64,000 nucleotides of DNA from Cyclobacteriaceae bacterium (GCA_026003355.1 BPHC01000001.1:392109-456108), one strand, 5' to 3'; positions 18,105 to 26,823 are shown, counted from the first letter of the stretch. The notes: generated by a model from the sequence alone, not told the origin. Numbers and translations are program-made.

Positions 18105-18760
18105 AAGCAACTTTCCTTTTTATAGCCCTGGTCGTAACCGGCCTTGTGCTCGTGGCCCAGCCGCAGGTTAAAATTGCCCGCCTGAAATACGGGGGTGGTG
18201 GCGATTGGTACGCAGGTAAAACGGCCCTGCCCAACCTCATAGCGTTTTGCAACCGGGAGTTGGGCACCCGGCTTGCACCTGAGGAAGATGTGGTGGAAGC
18301 CGGAAGCCGCGAGCTGTTTTTGTATCCGTATGTATTCATGACCGGACACGGTAACGTGGTGTTTACCCCATCAGAAGCGCAAAACCTTCGTAATTATCTC
18401 CTCGCAGGAGGATTTTTGCACATAGATGATAACTATGGCATGGATAAATACCTCCGGCCCGAACTCAAAAAAATTTTCCCGGAACTGGAACTGGTGGAGC
18501 TACCCTTCGACCACCCCATTTATCATCAGAAATTCAAATTTCCCAACGGCCTTCCCAAAATTCACGAACACGATGGCAAACCTCCGCAGGGATTCGGATT
18601 AATTTATCAGGGTCGTTTAATGGTATTCTATTCGTATGAAACCGACCTGGGCAACGGCTGGGAAGACCAAAAGGTTCACAACGACCCCGAAGCCAAACGC
18701 CAGGAAGCCCTGCGCATGGGGGCCAACATTATCAGCTATTGCTTTACCCGCGCTTTATAG
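18101..18760 (+). CDS. DUF4159 domain protein
   Basis: The 219-residue protein has an N-terminal signal or anchor (FLFIALVVTGLVLVAQ) and the DUF4159 pattern: KIARLKYGGGGDWYAGKTAL, FLYPYVFMTGHGNVVFT, LLAGGFLHIDDNYGMDKY and LPFDHPIYHQKFKFPNGLPK. In Bacteroidota this domain occurs next to MoxR/DUF58 or N-terminal transmembrane proteins, and the fold is thought to be glutamine-amidotransferase-like. The function is not known. It is translationally coupled to the upstream barrel gene. Confidence 0.82.
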   Translation: MKATFLFIALVVTGLVLVAQPQVKIARLKYGGGGDWYAGKTALPNLIAFCNRELGTRLAPEEDVVEAGSRELFLYPYVFMTGHGNVVFTPSEAQNLRNYLLAGGFLHIDDNYGMDKYLRPELKKIFPELELVELPFDHPIYHQKFKFPNGLPKIHEHDGKPPQGFGLIYQGRLMVFYSYETDLGNGWEDQKVHNDPEAKRQEALRMGANIISYCFTRAL

Positions 18761-18796
18761 CACCGCTAAGGCGTTCAAAAAAAATTGTAAAAAAAT

Positions 18797-18826
18797 TTGC
18801 AAACTTCAACTAAATATTTAGTTTTA
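18797..18826 (+). promoter_or_regulatory. Promoter of the BlaI-M56 operon (-33 TTG, -7 TAGTTTTA)
   Basis: TTG at 18797-18799 and TAGTTTTA at 18819-18826 are spaced by 19 bases, as expected for a Bacteroidota sigma-ABfr promoter (TTG, about 19, TAnnTTTG). The last base of the -7 box deviates. The predicted start lies near 18833, about 20 bases before the blaI-like ATG. The operator palindrome occupies the spacer and the front of the -7 box. Confidence 0.6.
18808..18823. promoter_or_regulatory. BlaI-type operator palindrome
   Basis: AACTAAATATTTAGTT is a perfect 16-bp inverted repeat, 30 bases before the BlaI/MecI-family gene and overlapping its promoter. It resembles the BlaI/MecI operator core TAcAnnTGTA in having outward TA-rich arms. 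A second, imperfect CTAAATTTATAG lies at 18830-18841, suggesting a double site. Repressor binding here would block its own operon. Confidence 0.68.
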
Positions 18827-18852
18827 CATCTAAATTTATAGTAACAAATACC

Positions 18853-19212
18853 ATGAGGGAACTGACCAAAGCCGAAGATCAGGTGATGCAGGTATTGTGG
18901 AAATTGAAGCGGGCGTTTGTCAAAGACATTATCGCCCATCTTCCTCCACCCAGGCCGGCCTACACCACCGTGAGCACCATTATCCGCATTCTGGAACAGA
19001 AGGGCTTTGTTGGACACAAAGCTTACGGAAAAACCCATGAATATTTTCCGCTCGTTTCCCGGGAAAGTTATACGCGATTTTACCTTAATGAAGTAATAAA
19101 CGGGTATTTTGAGGGTTCCATCCAAAACCTGGTTTCTTTTTTCGTGAAAGAGAAGAAACTGTCGGAAAAACACCTGAATGAGTTACTAAAAGAACTTCAA
19201 AAGCGGAAATAG
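18853..19212 (+). CDS. BlaI/MecI/CopY-family transcriptional repressor
   Basis: The 119-residue protein has the winged-helix of the family: LTKAEDQVMQVLWKLKRAFV, DIIAHLPPPRPAYTTVSTII, RILEQKGFVGHKAYGKTHEY, then a C-terminal dimerisation helix (SFFVKEKKLSEKHLNELLKEL). Such repressors are inactivated by a BlaR1-like M56 peptidase, and here the M56 gene starts 2 bases downstream. The operator palindrome lies over the promoter, so autoregulation is expected. The target outside this operon is unknown; there is no beta-lactamase gene nearby. Confidence 0.92.
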   Translation: MRELTKAEDQVMQVLWKLKRAFVKDIIAHLPPPRPAYTTVSTIIRILEQKGFVGHKAYGKTHEYFPLVSRESYTRFYLNEVINGYFEGSIQNLVSFFVKEKKLSEKHLNELLKELQKRK

Positions 19213-19214
19213 CC

Positions 19215-21329
19215 ATGAACATCAGCATACTGAACTACCTGCTGGAGGCGAATCTGGGGCTTCTATTCTTCTATGTCTTTTACTATCTGATGTTAAGAAA
19301 GGAGACCCAGTTCAGTTACAGGCGGTATTACCTGCTGGCGGGCATCCTCCTTTCGCTTGTATTTCCCCTCTTTCAACTGGCCGAGGTGAAGCCCGTTCCC
19401 AGTTTGGGCGAAAACCTGCCCGTTCACTGGCTGGCAGAAGCCCCTGCCGCAACCGTAGCGGCCACGCAACCAGCCGGCTGGTACGCTTCCCGGATTATTA
19501 CCGCAGTCTATCTGGGTGTTACCGCTATCCTGGCGCTTCGATTGCTTTTTCAATTTATTCTGTTAATTCGCCTTATCCGGCATTATCCTGAAAAGCAGAT
19601 CATCGAACTCCCGTCATCCGCTTTTCTGGCTTTTTCGTTTTTCAACCGCATATTCATCAGCACTTCCTTTCAGCTTTCCGATAAGGACAAGGAAAGAATT
19701 TTAAAGCATGAGGAAGTTCACCGTAAAAGGCTGCACTCTTTGGACATCCTGCTGATAGAAGTTATCCGGATCTTTTTTTGGTTCAACCCGGTGTTGCCGG
19801 TTTATAAAAAAGAAATTGTACAAGTACATGAGTTTGAAGCCGATGAAGCGGCTGCTATACTCTCCGACCCGGAACCTTACTGCTCATTGCTGGCCCGCGC
19901 TGCACTGCAGTCGGCCCGTTACGATCTGGGCAATCACTTTAACAATTCACTCACCTTAAAACGCATAGCCATGATACGAACTGTTAAGCAAAGCATCAGC
20001 AAATGGAAAGTGCTCAGCACCTTTCTATTTGCCAGCGCCCTGTTTGTTGCTCTCTCCTGTCGCGACCAGCTGATGGATGAAATTCAGCAGGCTGCACAAA
20101 CCACCACCATAGCAGGTGACTTTCCGGACCATTTAAAACCCCATGTGGAGCGCATACTAGCTGAACATCCGGGCATAAAAGTAATCTACATTCAGGCAGA
20201 GTCTATGCAAGCAGAAAAAATAAAGGAAATCAACCCTGATGATATTCTGTTCATGAATGTAGTAAAAGAGGGCAACCCGGCCGAAGTGCAACAGGTGGAG
20301 ATGATTGTCCGTGCCGATGGGGCGCTGTCTAAAATTGCCGGTACAACCGTAGCAGAAGGCGACATTTACCTGGTAGCCGAGGAAGCAGCCTCACCTCAGG
20401 GGGGCATAACCGCCTATTACAAAGCGATACAAAATGAACTAAACTATCCGGAAGAGGCCATGCGCAACGGCGTGCAGGGCAAGGTGTTTGTGGAGTTTGT
20501 TGTTGAAAAAAACGGCACGTTAAGCCATGAGCGCGTGGTAAAAGGTATCGGTTCGGGTTGCGATGAAGAAGCCTTGCGCGTACTACAATCAGTCAACATA
20601 CCGTGGAACCCCGGCCGTAACAAAGGCGAGCCGGTTCGCAGTAAGTTTGTTATACCCATTGTCTTTAAGCTGGATAATGCCCCCGACGGGGTTGTGCGGC
20701 AGCCCGATAAGCCGGAACCGGCTGCACCGAAAGAAGAAACCCTTTCGGTTGTGGAACAGCCCGCCTCGCCTGTGGGGGGTATGGTAGCCTTTTATCAAAG
20801 CGTGACCCGCCGGATTGAGCTGCCGGCTGAGGTAAGGAACAGAGGCGTGGAAGGTAAAATCTTTGTTGAGTTTACCGTTGAGCCCGATGGTACTACTTCC
20901 GACCACCGCATTTTAAAAGGTATTGATCCGCAAGCCGACCAGGCGGCTGTGCAGGCATTGCAGTTGGCCGATGTGCGGTGGAACCCCGGTACGCAGCGCG
21001 GCATACCCGTTCGGTCAAAGCTGGTTATACCCATTACAATTATGAACAGAAACTCTTCGGCCACCGGACTAGAACCACCTAAAACAGAAGGTTACAACAT
21101 GAAAGTTGACTTCAAAACTGCAAAATCTGGCAGCAAATTTATTGTAGAAGGTTTTGTATATGATCGTAACGGTGCACCCCTGGCCAATGTAAATGTTGTG
21201 GTAAGTGGAACCACACAGGGTACCATAACCCGACCGGACGGCAGTTTCAGAATTGAAGTAGACGAAAGCCACCCGGTACTTCACCTCTCGCATACCGGTT
21301 ACAAATCGCAGCAGATTATTTTACACTAA
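19215..21329 (+). CDS. M56 (BlaR1-like) metallopeptidase fused to two TonB-C domains and a CarboxypepD_reg domain
   Basis: The 704-residue protein starts with a four-segment membrane domain and an M56 zinc-peptidase motif HEEVH (165-169), with a later acidic ligand in VHEFEADEAA. A membrane segment follows at about 268-281. The outside part holds two repeated TonB C-terminal domains (about 393-487 and 518-611), each with YP.E..RNGV-like start, GKVFVEF.VE, and W.PG...G.PVRSK.VIPI. A CarboxypepD_reg-like fold closes it (641-704: EGFVYDRNGAPLANVNVVVS). M56-TonB fusions are usual in Bacteroidota; the double TonB plus terminal beta-sandwich is more elaborate. It should sense an envelope signal and relieve the upstream repressor. 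Confidence 0.87.
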   Translation: MNISILNYLLEANLGLLFFYVFYYLMLRKETQFSYRRYYLLAGILLSLVFPLFQLAEVKPVPSLGENLPVHWLAEAPAATVAATQPAGWYASRIITAVYLGVTAILALRLLFQFILLIRLIRHYPEKQIIELPSSAFLAFSFFNRIFISTSFQLSDKDKERILKHEEVHRKRLHSLDILLIEVIRIFFWFNPVLPVYKKEIVQVHEFEADEAAAILSDPEPYCSLLARAALQSARYDLGNHFNNSLTLKRIAMIRTVKQSISKWKVLSTFLFASALFVALSCRDQLMDEIQQAAQTTTIAGDFPDHLKPHVERILAEHPGIKVIYIQAESMQAEKIKEINPDDILFMNVVKEGNPAEVQQVEMIVRADGALSKIAGTTVAEGDIYLVAEEAASPQGGITAYYKAIQNELNYPEEAMRNGVQGKVFVEFVVEKNGTLSHERVVKGIGSGCDEEALRVLQSVNIPWNPGRNKGEPVRSKFVIPIVFKLDNAPDGVVRQPDKPEPAAPKEETLSVVEQPASPVGGMVAFYQSVTRRIELPAEVRNRGVEGKIFVEFTVEPDGTTSDHRILKGIDPQADQAAVQALQLADVRWNPGTQRGIPVRSKLVIPITIMNRNSSATGLEPPKTEGYNMKVDFKTAKSGSKFIVEGFVYDRNGAPLANVNVVVSGTTQGTITRPDGSFRIEVDESHPVLHLSHTGYKSQQIILH

Positions 21330-21362
21330 CAAGGATTTTACAGTAAATAGGTTAGATAGGTT

Positions 21363-21409
21363 ACAGGCCGACAGCCTGCCGGTTGGTGCAGGTGTCGGCC
21401 CTGTTTTTA
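21363..21409 (+). terminator. Intrinsic terminator after the M56 operon
   Basis: A long hairpin pairs ACAGGCCGACAGCCTGC with GCAGGTGTCGGCCCTGT (two mismatches) around a 6-7 base loop and is followed by five T. It lies 33 bases after the M56 stop codon. Confidence 0.85.
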
Positions 21410-21488
21410 TACTGCCAGGCAATGGGTAAATGGGTTACTTACCCGGCCTGCCGATTACCGTATGATTGGATGAGTACCACAGCGGCTC

Positions 21489-22625
21489 TTATTTACCCTT
21501 GAATATTTCACTCAGCTTTTTATCCAGCGCCTGACCCCGGAGATTTTTGGCAATAATAACCCCATTGGGGTCCAGCAAAAGCGAAAAAGGTATGGCCGTA
21601 ACGTTATATGTGCGGGCGGCCTCGGACTGCCAGAACTTTAAATCGGAAACATGTGTCCAGGTAAGGCCGTCTTCGCGAATGCCCTGCAGCCAGTCTTCGC
21701 GGGTGCGGTCGAGCGAAACACCATACACGGTAAAGCCTTTGTCCTTGTACTTATTGTAGACCTTAACAATGTTGGGATTTTCTTTCCGGCAGGGTCCGCA
21801 CCACTTGGCCCAGAAATCTACCAGCACATATTTGCCGCGCAATGACGAGAGGGGTATTATCTTGCCCTCCGGGTTGGGCAGTGATATTTCGGGAGCGGGC
21901 GAGCCCACGGCCAGCTTCTTCATTCTGTCCACCATGTCAATAAATGCGCGGGCATGCGAATAATCGGGCCATTCTTTTTTGAGTTTTTCGGCAACATGAA
22001 CATACAGGTCGAAGTGTTGGTCTTTATCGAAAATTTGCCCCTCCAGCACATTTAACAGACCAAGCGAAAGAGGTTCGGCCTTTAATTCCGCGGCCAGTTT
22101 ATCTTTTTCCTGCTTCAGCATATCAAAGAATTTATCCTGTTGGGCAAGCATAGCCTGTTCATTGCCCTCCTTTTGGGCCTTGTCAAAGTCGCTTATAATT
22201 TGCTGTGCCTGAGGCGTGTTTTCGAAAGCCAGGGTTCGGTTTTGCACTTTTCTTATAAGCTCAATATCGGGTGAACCTTTTATTTCAAAATATCCTGAAG
22301 GACTGTTGCCATCAGCGTAAATCTCCAGGTTTGATTTGTCCAGTATCACATCTATTACCTGGCGGTTGTAAAAGTTTATCTTGTAATAACCGGGTTCTTT
22401 TATTTTGATTTTTTTGCTGAAGGTGTAATTGGACCTGAGTTGGATGGTATCCTGCCAGCCGGAACCGGAGCGGGTTATTTCCATGATGCTTATGGTGCCG
22501 GGTTGCGGGTAGCCCACTTTTCCGCTGATGGTTACCTCCCACCCTTTTTGATGTTGACTTTGCTGCCCGTTGGTGTTACAGCCCGAAAGTGCCAGCAGGG
22601 CAAGCAGTAAGGTGTGCAGTTTCAT
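21489..22625 (-). CDS. TlpA-family lipoprotein thioredoxin with DUF4369-like N-domain
   Basis: The 378-residue protein has a lipoprotein signal ending LALSGC, an N-terminal beta-rich part (GKVGYPQPGTISIMEIT, YYKINFYNRQVIDVILD) of the DUF4369 type, a helical linker, and a C-terminal redoxin domain. That domain holds VGSPAPEISLPNPEGKIIPL and VDFWAKWCGPCRKENPNIVK with the C-x-x-C active site, and a cis-Pro in TAIPFSLLLDPNG. It probably reduces or transfers disulfides on the periplasmic side. The gene stands alone; a terminator of the M56 operon lies beyond its 3' end. Confidence 0.86.
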   Translation of the reverse strand: MKLHTLLLALLALSGCNTNGQQSQHQKGWEVTISGKVGYPQPGTISIMEITRSGSGWQDTIQLRSNYTFSKKIKIKEPGYYKINFYNRQVIDVILDKSNLEIYADGNSPSGYFEIKGSPDIELIRKVQNRTLAFENTPQAQQIISDFDKAQKEGNEQAMLAQQDKFFDMLKQEKDKLAAELKAEPLSLGLLNVLEGQIFDKDQHFDLYVHVAEKLKKEWPDYSHARAFIDMVDRMKKLAVGSPAPEISLPNPEGKIIPLSSLRGKYVLVDFWAKWCGPCRKENPNIVKVYNKYKDKGFTVYGVSLDRTREDWLQGIREDGLTWTHVSDLKFWQSEAARTYNVTAIPFSLLLDPNGVIIAKNLRGQALDKKLSEIFKGK

Positions 22626-22657
22626 GTGTGATATTGTGTGTTGTAAACCTATGTATT

Positions 22658-24098
22658 TTAATCTTCTTTTTTCAACAAACGTTCCAGAATTGCGCGGGTT
22701 TGTACCGGATTAAACTGGCTGCCGCTTCGCTTTTGTATTTCGCCCATAAAAAACCCAATCAAACCTTTTTTCCCCCTTCCGGTAGGCGTTTACCTTGTCA
22801 GGAAAGCTGCTGAGCAACTCATGAACGTGGGGTAAAATTACTTCTTCCTGTGCGGTTTGAATAATGCCCAGTTCAGAGGCAGCCTCTTCAGCCCCGTAGC
22901 CGGGCCGGGCGGTTAGGTGGGGCAACAGTTGCTGGGCAGCCACCGAAAAGCTTACTTTTCCGCTTTCCACCAAGGTTATTATTCCGGCAAGCTGATGCGG
23001 TGCGGGCAGGTTTCCGGTAGCTGTCCAGGTATTCCTTACAGGCCCTGCTACCCAGTTGGCTACCTTGCGCGTGTTGCCGTTTAGGGTTACTGTTAGGTCG
23101 AACAGATTGGCCAGGCGTAATTCTTCCGTAATCAGCGCAGCCTCTGCCTCAGGCACGTCAAGCCTGCTTATGTAACGTTCATACCGCAAAGCGGGCATTT
23201 CGGGAACGGATTGGCTGATTTGTGCAATCCACTCCGGGTCGAGCGCTACCGGTGGCAGATCGGGTTCGGGAAAGTAGCGGTAATCGTTCAGGTCTTCCTT
23301 GGTTCGCATGGCAAAAGTTTCGCCACTGTCCGGATCGAATAACCGCGTTTCCTGAACAACCGGAAGGCTGCGGTTCAGCAAACCCTCCTGTCGCTGAATT
23401 TCAAATGCAAGTGCCTGCTGCAGAAAACGTATAGAATTAAGGTTTTTTATCTCTACGCGGGTACCGAGCTTATCGGTGCCGGCCTGCCGCAGCGAAATGT
23501 TGGCGTCGCACCGAAGCGATGCTTCTTCCATGTTGCCATCGCTTATATCCAGGTAGCGCACCATTCTGCGCAATTCGGCCACTACGGCTCCGGCTTCTTC
23601 GGGAGTATGGATAGCCGGGGCGGTAACCACTTCAAGCAGGGGGGTTCCGGCCCGGTTAAAATCCAAAGCTGTAAACTCCTGGTAGACATCGTGCAACGAC
23701 TTGCCCGCATCTTCTTCAAGCTGAATACGGACAAGCGGTACCTGGCGGGCGTAGCGTCCATTTAGGCGTACAGGTATGCTCCCGCCCTGGCACACGGGCA
23801 TACGGCTCTGCGTAAGCTGGTAGCCCTTGGGCAGGTCGGGATAGGTATAGTTTTTACGCTCAAAATAAAAGCGGGTATTAATATTGCTGCCGCAGGCCAG
23901 GCTTAACAATAGGGCTTTACGCACGGCTTCTTTATTAAGCCGGGGGAGTGTTCCCGGATAGCCCAGCGATATTTCACTTATACGTGTATTGGGCTCGCCT
24001 CCAAAGGCAACCTCATCGCTGCAGAACAACTTGCTGCGGGTGTTAAGTTGCACGTGCAGTTCCAGGCCGATAACCGGTTGCCAAACAGTATGCGCCAT
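22658..24098 (-). CDS. gatB: Asp/Glu-tRNA amidotransferase subunit B, 3' end frameshifted
   Basis: GatB converts Glu-tRNA(Gln) and Asp-tRNA(Asn) with GatA and GatC. The protein begins WQPVIGLELHVQLNTRSKLF and has the family core (GYPGTLPRLNKEAV, RPDLPKGYQ-like YPDLPKGYQLTQ, DFNRAGTPLLEVVT, NLNSIRFLQQAL). The unbroken frame ends at 22710 with a tail that does not fit the family. In the +1 frame after GGGGGAAAAAA (plus-strand T6 C5 at 22766-22776) the expected tail resumes as GLIGFFMGEIQKRSGSQFNP and stops at 22658. One extra base thus breaks the last 35 or so residues. It follows alaS by 4 bases. Confidence 0.88.
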
Positions 24099-24102
24099 GG
24101 TT

Positions 24103-26739
24103 TTACCGGTTATCCAAAAGCTGGCGTGCCCGCACCAACACCCTGTCGAGTCCGCGAATATCTTTTCCGCCTGCGGTAGCAAAAAAAGGTTGCCCACCGC
24201 CACCACCGTTAATTTCTTTAGCCAGTTCTTTTACCATATTTCCGGCATGGTACCTGTTGGATTGGGCCAGTTTTTCGCCCAGCATTACAGCCACCATAGG
24301 CTTATTGTCTATTTCTGCCGCAAGCACCAGCAGCAGGTCGTCATAGGTATTCCGGAGGGCGTAAGCAATATTTTTAAGTGCATCGGCATGGGGCAGTGTG
24401 ACCCTGCGCATAATAACGCGTGCTCCGTTTATTGGCTCGGCCGATCCCGCCAGTTCTTCTTTGAGCCGGTTGGTTTGCTCCTGGTATAGCTGCTCTATTT
24501 TCTTTTCCAGCAGCAATTTTTCTTCGGCCAGCTGTTTGGCCGCAGTTACTACATCTTTCGGGTTTTTTAACAGCGATTTTACTTCGCGTACAATTTCGGC
24601 CTGTTGCCGCAGAAAGTTAAGTGCCTCTTCACCGGTTACCGCTTCAATTCTTCGTACACCGGCAGCCACCGATCCTTCGGAAATGATTTTAAACAGCCCG
24701 ATATGACCCGTGGCCGGAACGTGGGTACCTCCGCAAAGCTCTACCGAAAAGTTTTTATCGAAAGCAATTACCCGCACCTCCTCTCCATATTTTTCACCGA
24801 ACAGCGCCATTGCGCCCATGGCCCTGGCCTGTTCAAGTTTCATATTCCGGTTTTCCTCGCGCTGAATGTTCTGGCGGATTTTTTCATTTACCAGGTCTTC
24901 AACGGTCCTTATCTCATCGGCCGTGAGGGCAGAAAAATGGCTAAAATCAAACCGCAGCAGGTTTTCGTTTACCAGCGAACCGCGTTGTTCCACGTGCCTG
25001 CCCAACACCTGTCTGAGCGCTGCATGCAACAGGTGAGTGGCCGTGTGGTTGTTCATGATTTTCTCCCGCCGCCGGGCATTTACAACAGCCCTGAACGTGG
25101 TTTGATTTGCCGGCGGAAGGATACGGGTTACGTGCACAATCAGCTCGTTTTCCTTTTTGGTGTCGGTTATTTCAATGCGCTGTCCTTCGCTCTCAATAAA
25201 ACCTGTGTCGCCTACCTGCCCTCCGCTTTCGGCATAAAAAGGGGTTTTATCGAACACCAGGTGGTATTCTTCCCTGCCCTTTGTTTTAAGTACCCTGTAT
25301 TTGATAATCTTAACATAGGCCTCCAGTTGATCGTAGCCTACAAAGCGGGTGGTGGCCGTTTCGTCAAGGTTTACCCAGTCGCCTGTTTCGCGGTGGGCAT
25401 CGGCACGCGAACGCTCTTTTTGTTTTTCCATTTCGGCTTCAAAGCCTTTCATATCTGTGGAAAGTCCTTTTTCGCGTGCAATCAGTGCGGTGAGGTCGAA
25501 CGGGAAGCCGTAGGTATCGTAAAGTTCGAAGGCCACGGTACCGGGTACTACTTTATTCGGGAAAGATGATTCGAGCGCTTCAAACCGCTTTAGTCCTTTT
25601 TCCAATGTGCGCAGAAACGATTGCTCTTCTTCCAAAATAACCCGTACCACGTAGTCGCGCTGTTGTTCCAGTTCGGGAAACACTTCACTGAACTGAGATG
25701 CAAGCAGGGGAACCAGCCGGTGTAAAAAGGGTTCTTTGAAATGGAGGAAGGTATACCCGTACCGCACGGCTCTTCGTAATATTCTTCTGATAACATACCC
25801 GGCCCCGGTATTTGATGGAAGCTGGCCATCGGCAATGGCGAAAGCTACGGCCCGGATGTGATCGGCCAGCACCCGGATGGCAATGTCGGTTTTTGCCGCA
25901 TCGTGCCCGGATGTTCCCTGGTAGGTTACCCCGGCCGATTGCGCGATGAAATCCATAAGTGGCCGGAAAACGGAGGTATCGTAGGTTGACGTTTTGCCCT
26001 GAATGGCCATACAAAGGCGTTCAAAGCCCATCCCGGTATCGACATGGCGCGCCGGAAGTTTTTCAAGTGTGCCATCGGCCTTACGGTTAAACTCCATGAA
26101 CACCAGATTCCATATTTCAATAACCCGCGGGTGGTCGGCATTGACCAGCTCACGACCGGGCTTTCGGGCTATCTCTTCTTCGCTTCTCAGGTCAATATGA
26201 ATCTCCGAGCAAGGACCACATGGGCCGGCATCGCCCATCTCCCAGAAGTTATCCTTTTTGCCTCCATATAAAATCCTGTCGGGCGGAAGGATTTCCTTCC
26301 AGTAGCCCATGGCCTCCTCATCGGGAGGAAGGTTTTCGCCTTCATCTCCGCCAAAAACAGTGGCATACATGCGGTTGGAAGGCAACCCATACACAGCGGT
26401 CAGAAGTTCCCATGCCCACGCGATGGCTTCTTTTTTAAAGTAATCGCCAAACGACCAGTTGCCCAGCATTTCGAACATGGTGTGGTGATAGGTGTCTATG
26501 CCCACTTCTTCCAGATCGTTATGCTTGCCGCTTACCCGCAAACACTTTTGGGTATCGGCAATGCGAACGGCAGGTGGCCTTTGGTGCCCCAGGAAATAGT
26601 CCTTAAACTGAACCATGCCCGAGTTGGTAAAAAGCAACGTGGGGTCATTGCGCAGCACCAGGGGTGCCGAAGGAACGATGAGATGATTCTTCGACTTAAA
26701 AAAATCCAAAAACTTTTGCCGGATAACACCTGCTTCCAT
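24103..26739 (-). CDS. alaS: Alanyl-tRNA synthetase
   Basis: The 878-residue enzyme has the class II catalytic core (VIRQKFLDFFKSKNHLIVPS, LLFTNSGMVQFKDYFLG, HHTMFEMLGNWSFGDYFKKE), the tRNA-recognition domain with RVLADHIRAVAFAIADGQLP and GYVIRRILRRAVRYG, the editing domain with the zinc site HTATHLLHAALRQVLG (HxxxH) and CGGTH, and the C-Ala/DHHA1 tail with GGGGGQPFFATAGG. It charges tRNA-Ala and edits mischarged Ser and Gly. Length agrees with the family. It is followed by gatB after 4 bases and preceded by an unusual leader with a terminator hairpin. Confidence 0.97.
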   Translation of the reverse strand: MEAGVIRQKFLDFFKSKNHLIVPSAPLVLRNDPTLLFTNSGMVQFKDYFLGHQRPPAVRIADTQKCLRVSGKHNDLEEVGIDTYHHTMFEMLGNWSFGDYFKKEAIAWAWELLTAVYGLPSNRMYATVFGGDEGENLPPDEEAMGYWKEILPPDRILYGGKKDNFWEMGDAGPCGPCSEIHIDLRSEEEIARKPGRELVNADHPRVIEIWNLVFMEFNRKADGTLEKLPARHVDTGMGFERLCMAIQGKTSTYDTSVFRPLMDFIAQSAGVTYQGTSGHDAAKTDIAIRVLADHIRAVAFAIADGQLPSNTGAGYVIRRILRRAVRYGYTFLHFKEPFLHRLVPLLASQFSEVFPELEQQRDYVVRVILEEEQSFLRTLEKGLKRFEALESSFPNKVVPGTVAFELYDTYGFPFDLTALIAREKGLSTDMKGFEAEMEKQKERSRADAHRETGDWVNLDETATTRFVGYDQLEAYVKIIKYRVLKTKGREEYHLVFDKTPFYAESGGQVGDTGFIESEGQRIEITDTKKENELIVHVTRILPPANQTTFRAVVNARRREKIMNNHTATHLLHAALRQVLGRHVEQRGSLVNENLLRFDFSHFSALTADEIRTVEDLVNEKIRQNIQREENRNMKLEQARAMGAMALFGEKYGEEVRVIAFDKNFSVELCGGTHVPATGHIGLFKIISEGSVAAGVRRIEAVTGEEALNFLRQQAEIVREVKSLLKNPKDVVTAAKQLAEEKLLLEKKIEQLYQEQTNRLKEELAGSAEPINGARVIMRRVTLPHADALKNIAYALRNTYDDLLLVLAAEIDNKPMVAVMLGEKLAQSNRYHAGNMVKELAKEINGGGGGQPFFATAGGKDIRGLDRVLVRARQLLDNR

Positions 26740-26752
26740 TGAATAAAAGCGT

Positions 26753-26794
26753 TTAAAAAAACCCCGATTTCTTGGTTTCTTTACCGGGGTTCAT
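26753..26794 (-). CDS. Possible 13-residue leader peptide upstream of alaS
   Basis: Read on the minus strand, an ATG at 26794 opens a 14-codon frame, MNPGKETKKSGFF and a TAA stop, that spans the whole terminator-like hairpin in the alaS leader. It ends 13 bases before the alaS ATG. It contains no alanine codon, so classical starvation attenuation through Ala codons is not supported. Whether it is translated is unknown; the case rests on its exact fit over the hairpin. Low confidence as a gene. Confidence 0.3.
   Translation of the reverse strand: MNPGKETKKSGFF
26754..26791 (-). terminator. Terminator-like hairpin in the alaS 5' leader
   Basis: On the minus strand AACCCCG pairs with CGGGGTT across an 18-base loop and is followed directly by seven T, then AAACGC, 15 bases before the alaS ATG. 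There is no minus-strand gene upstream whose transcript it could end: the neighbour at 26871 is on the plus strand. It could be an attenuator of alaS or a stop for antisense transcription. Confidence 0.6.
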
Positions 26795-26815
26795 TTACTT
26801 TACAACCGTAAGCGA

Positions 26816-26823
26816 CAAAGTTA
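26816..26823 (-). promoter_or_regulatory. -7 promoter element (TAACTTTG) for alaS
   Basis: The minus strand reads TAACTTTG, a full match to the Bacteroidota -7 consensus TAnnTTTG, 77 bases before the alaS ATG. A transcript starting about 7 bases later would carry a leader of roughly 70 bases that includes the terminator-like hairpin. No TTG is found at the proper -33 spacing. Confidence 0.5.

Noticed and set aside
22764..22778. Programmed -1 frameshift in gatB
   Set aside because: The run contains a slippery-looking A-A-A-A-A-A-G, but the shift needed is +1, and no stimulatory structure was seen.
24604..25569. A 321-codon plus-strand ORF opposite alaS
   Set aside because: It lies wholly antisense to the conserved alaS gene, has no family features, and mirrors that gene's codon pattern.
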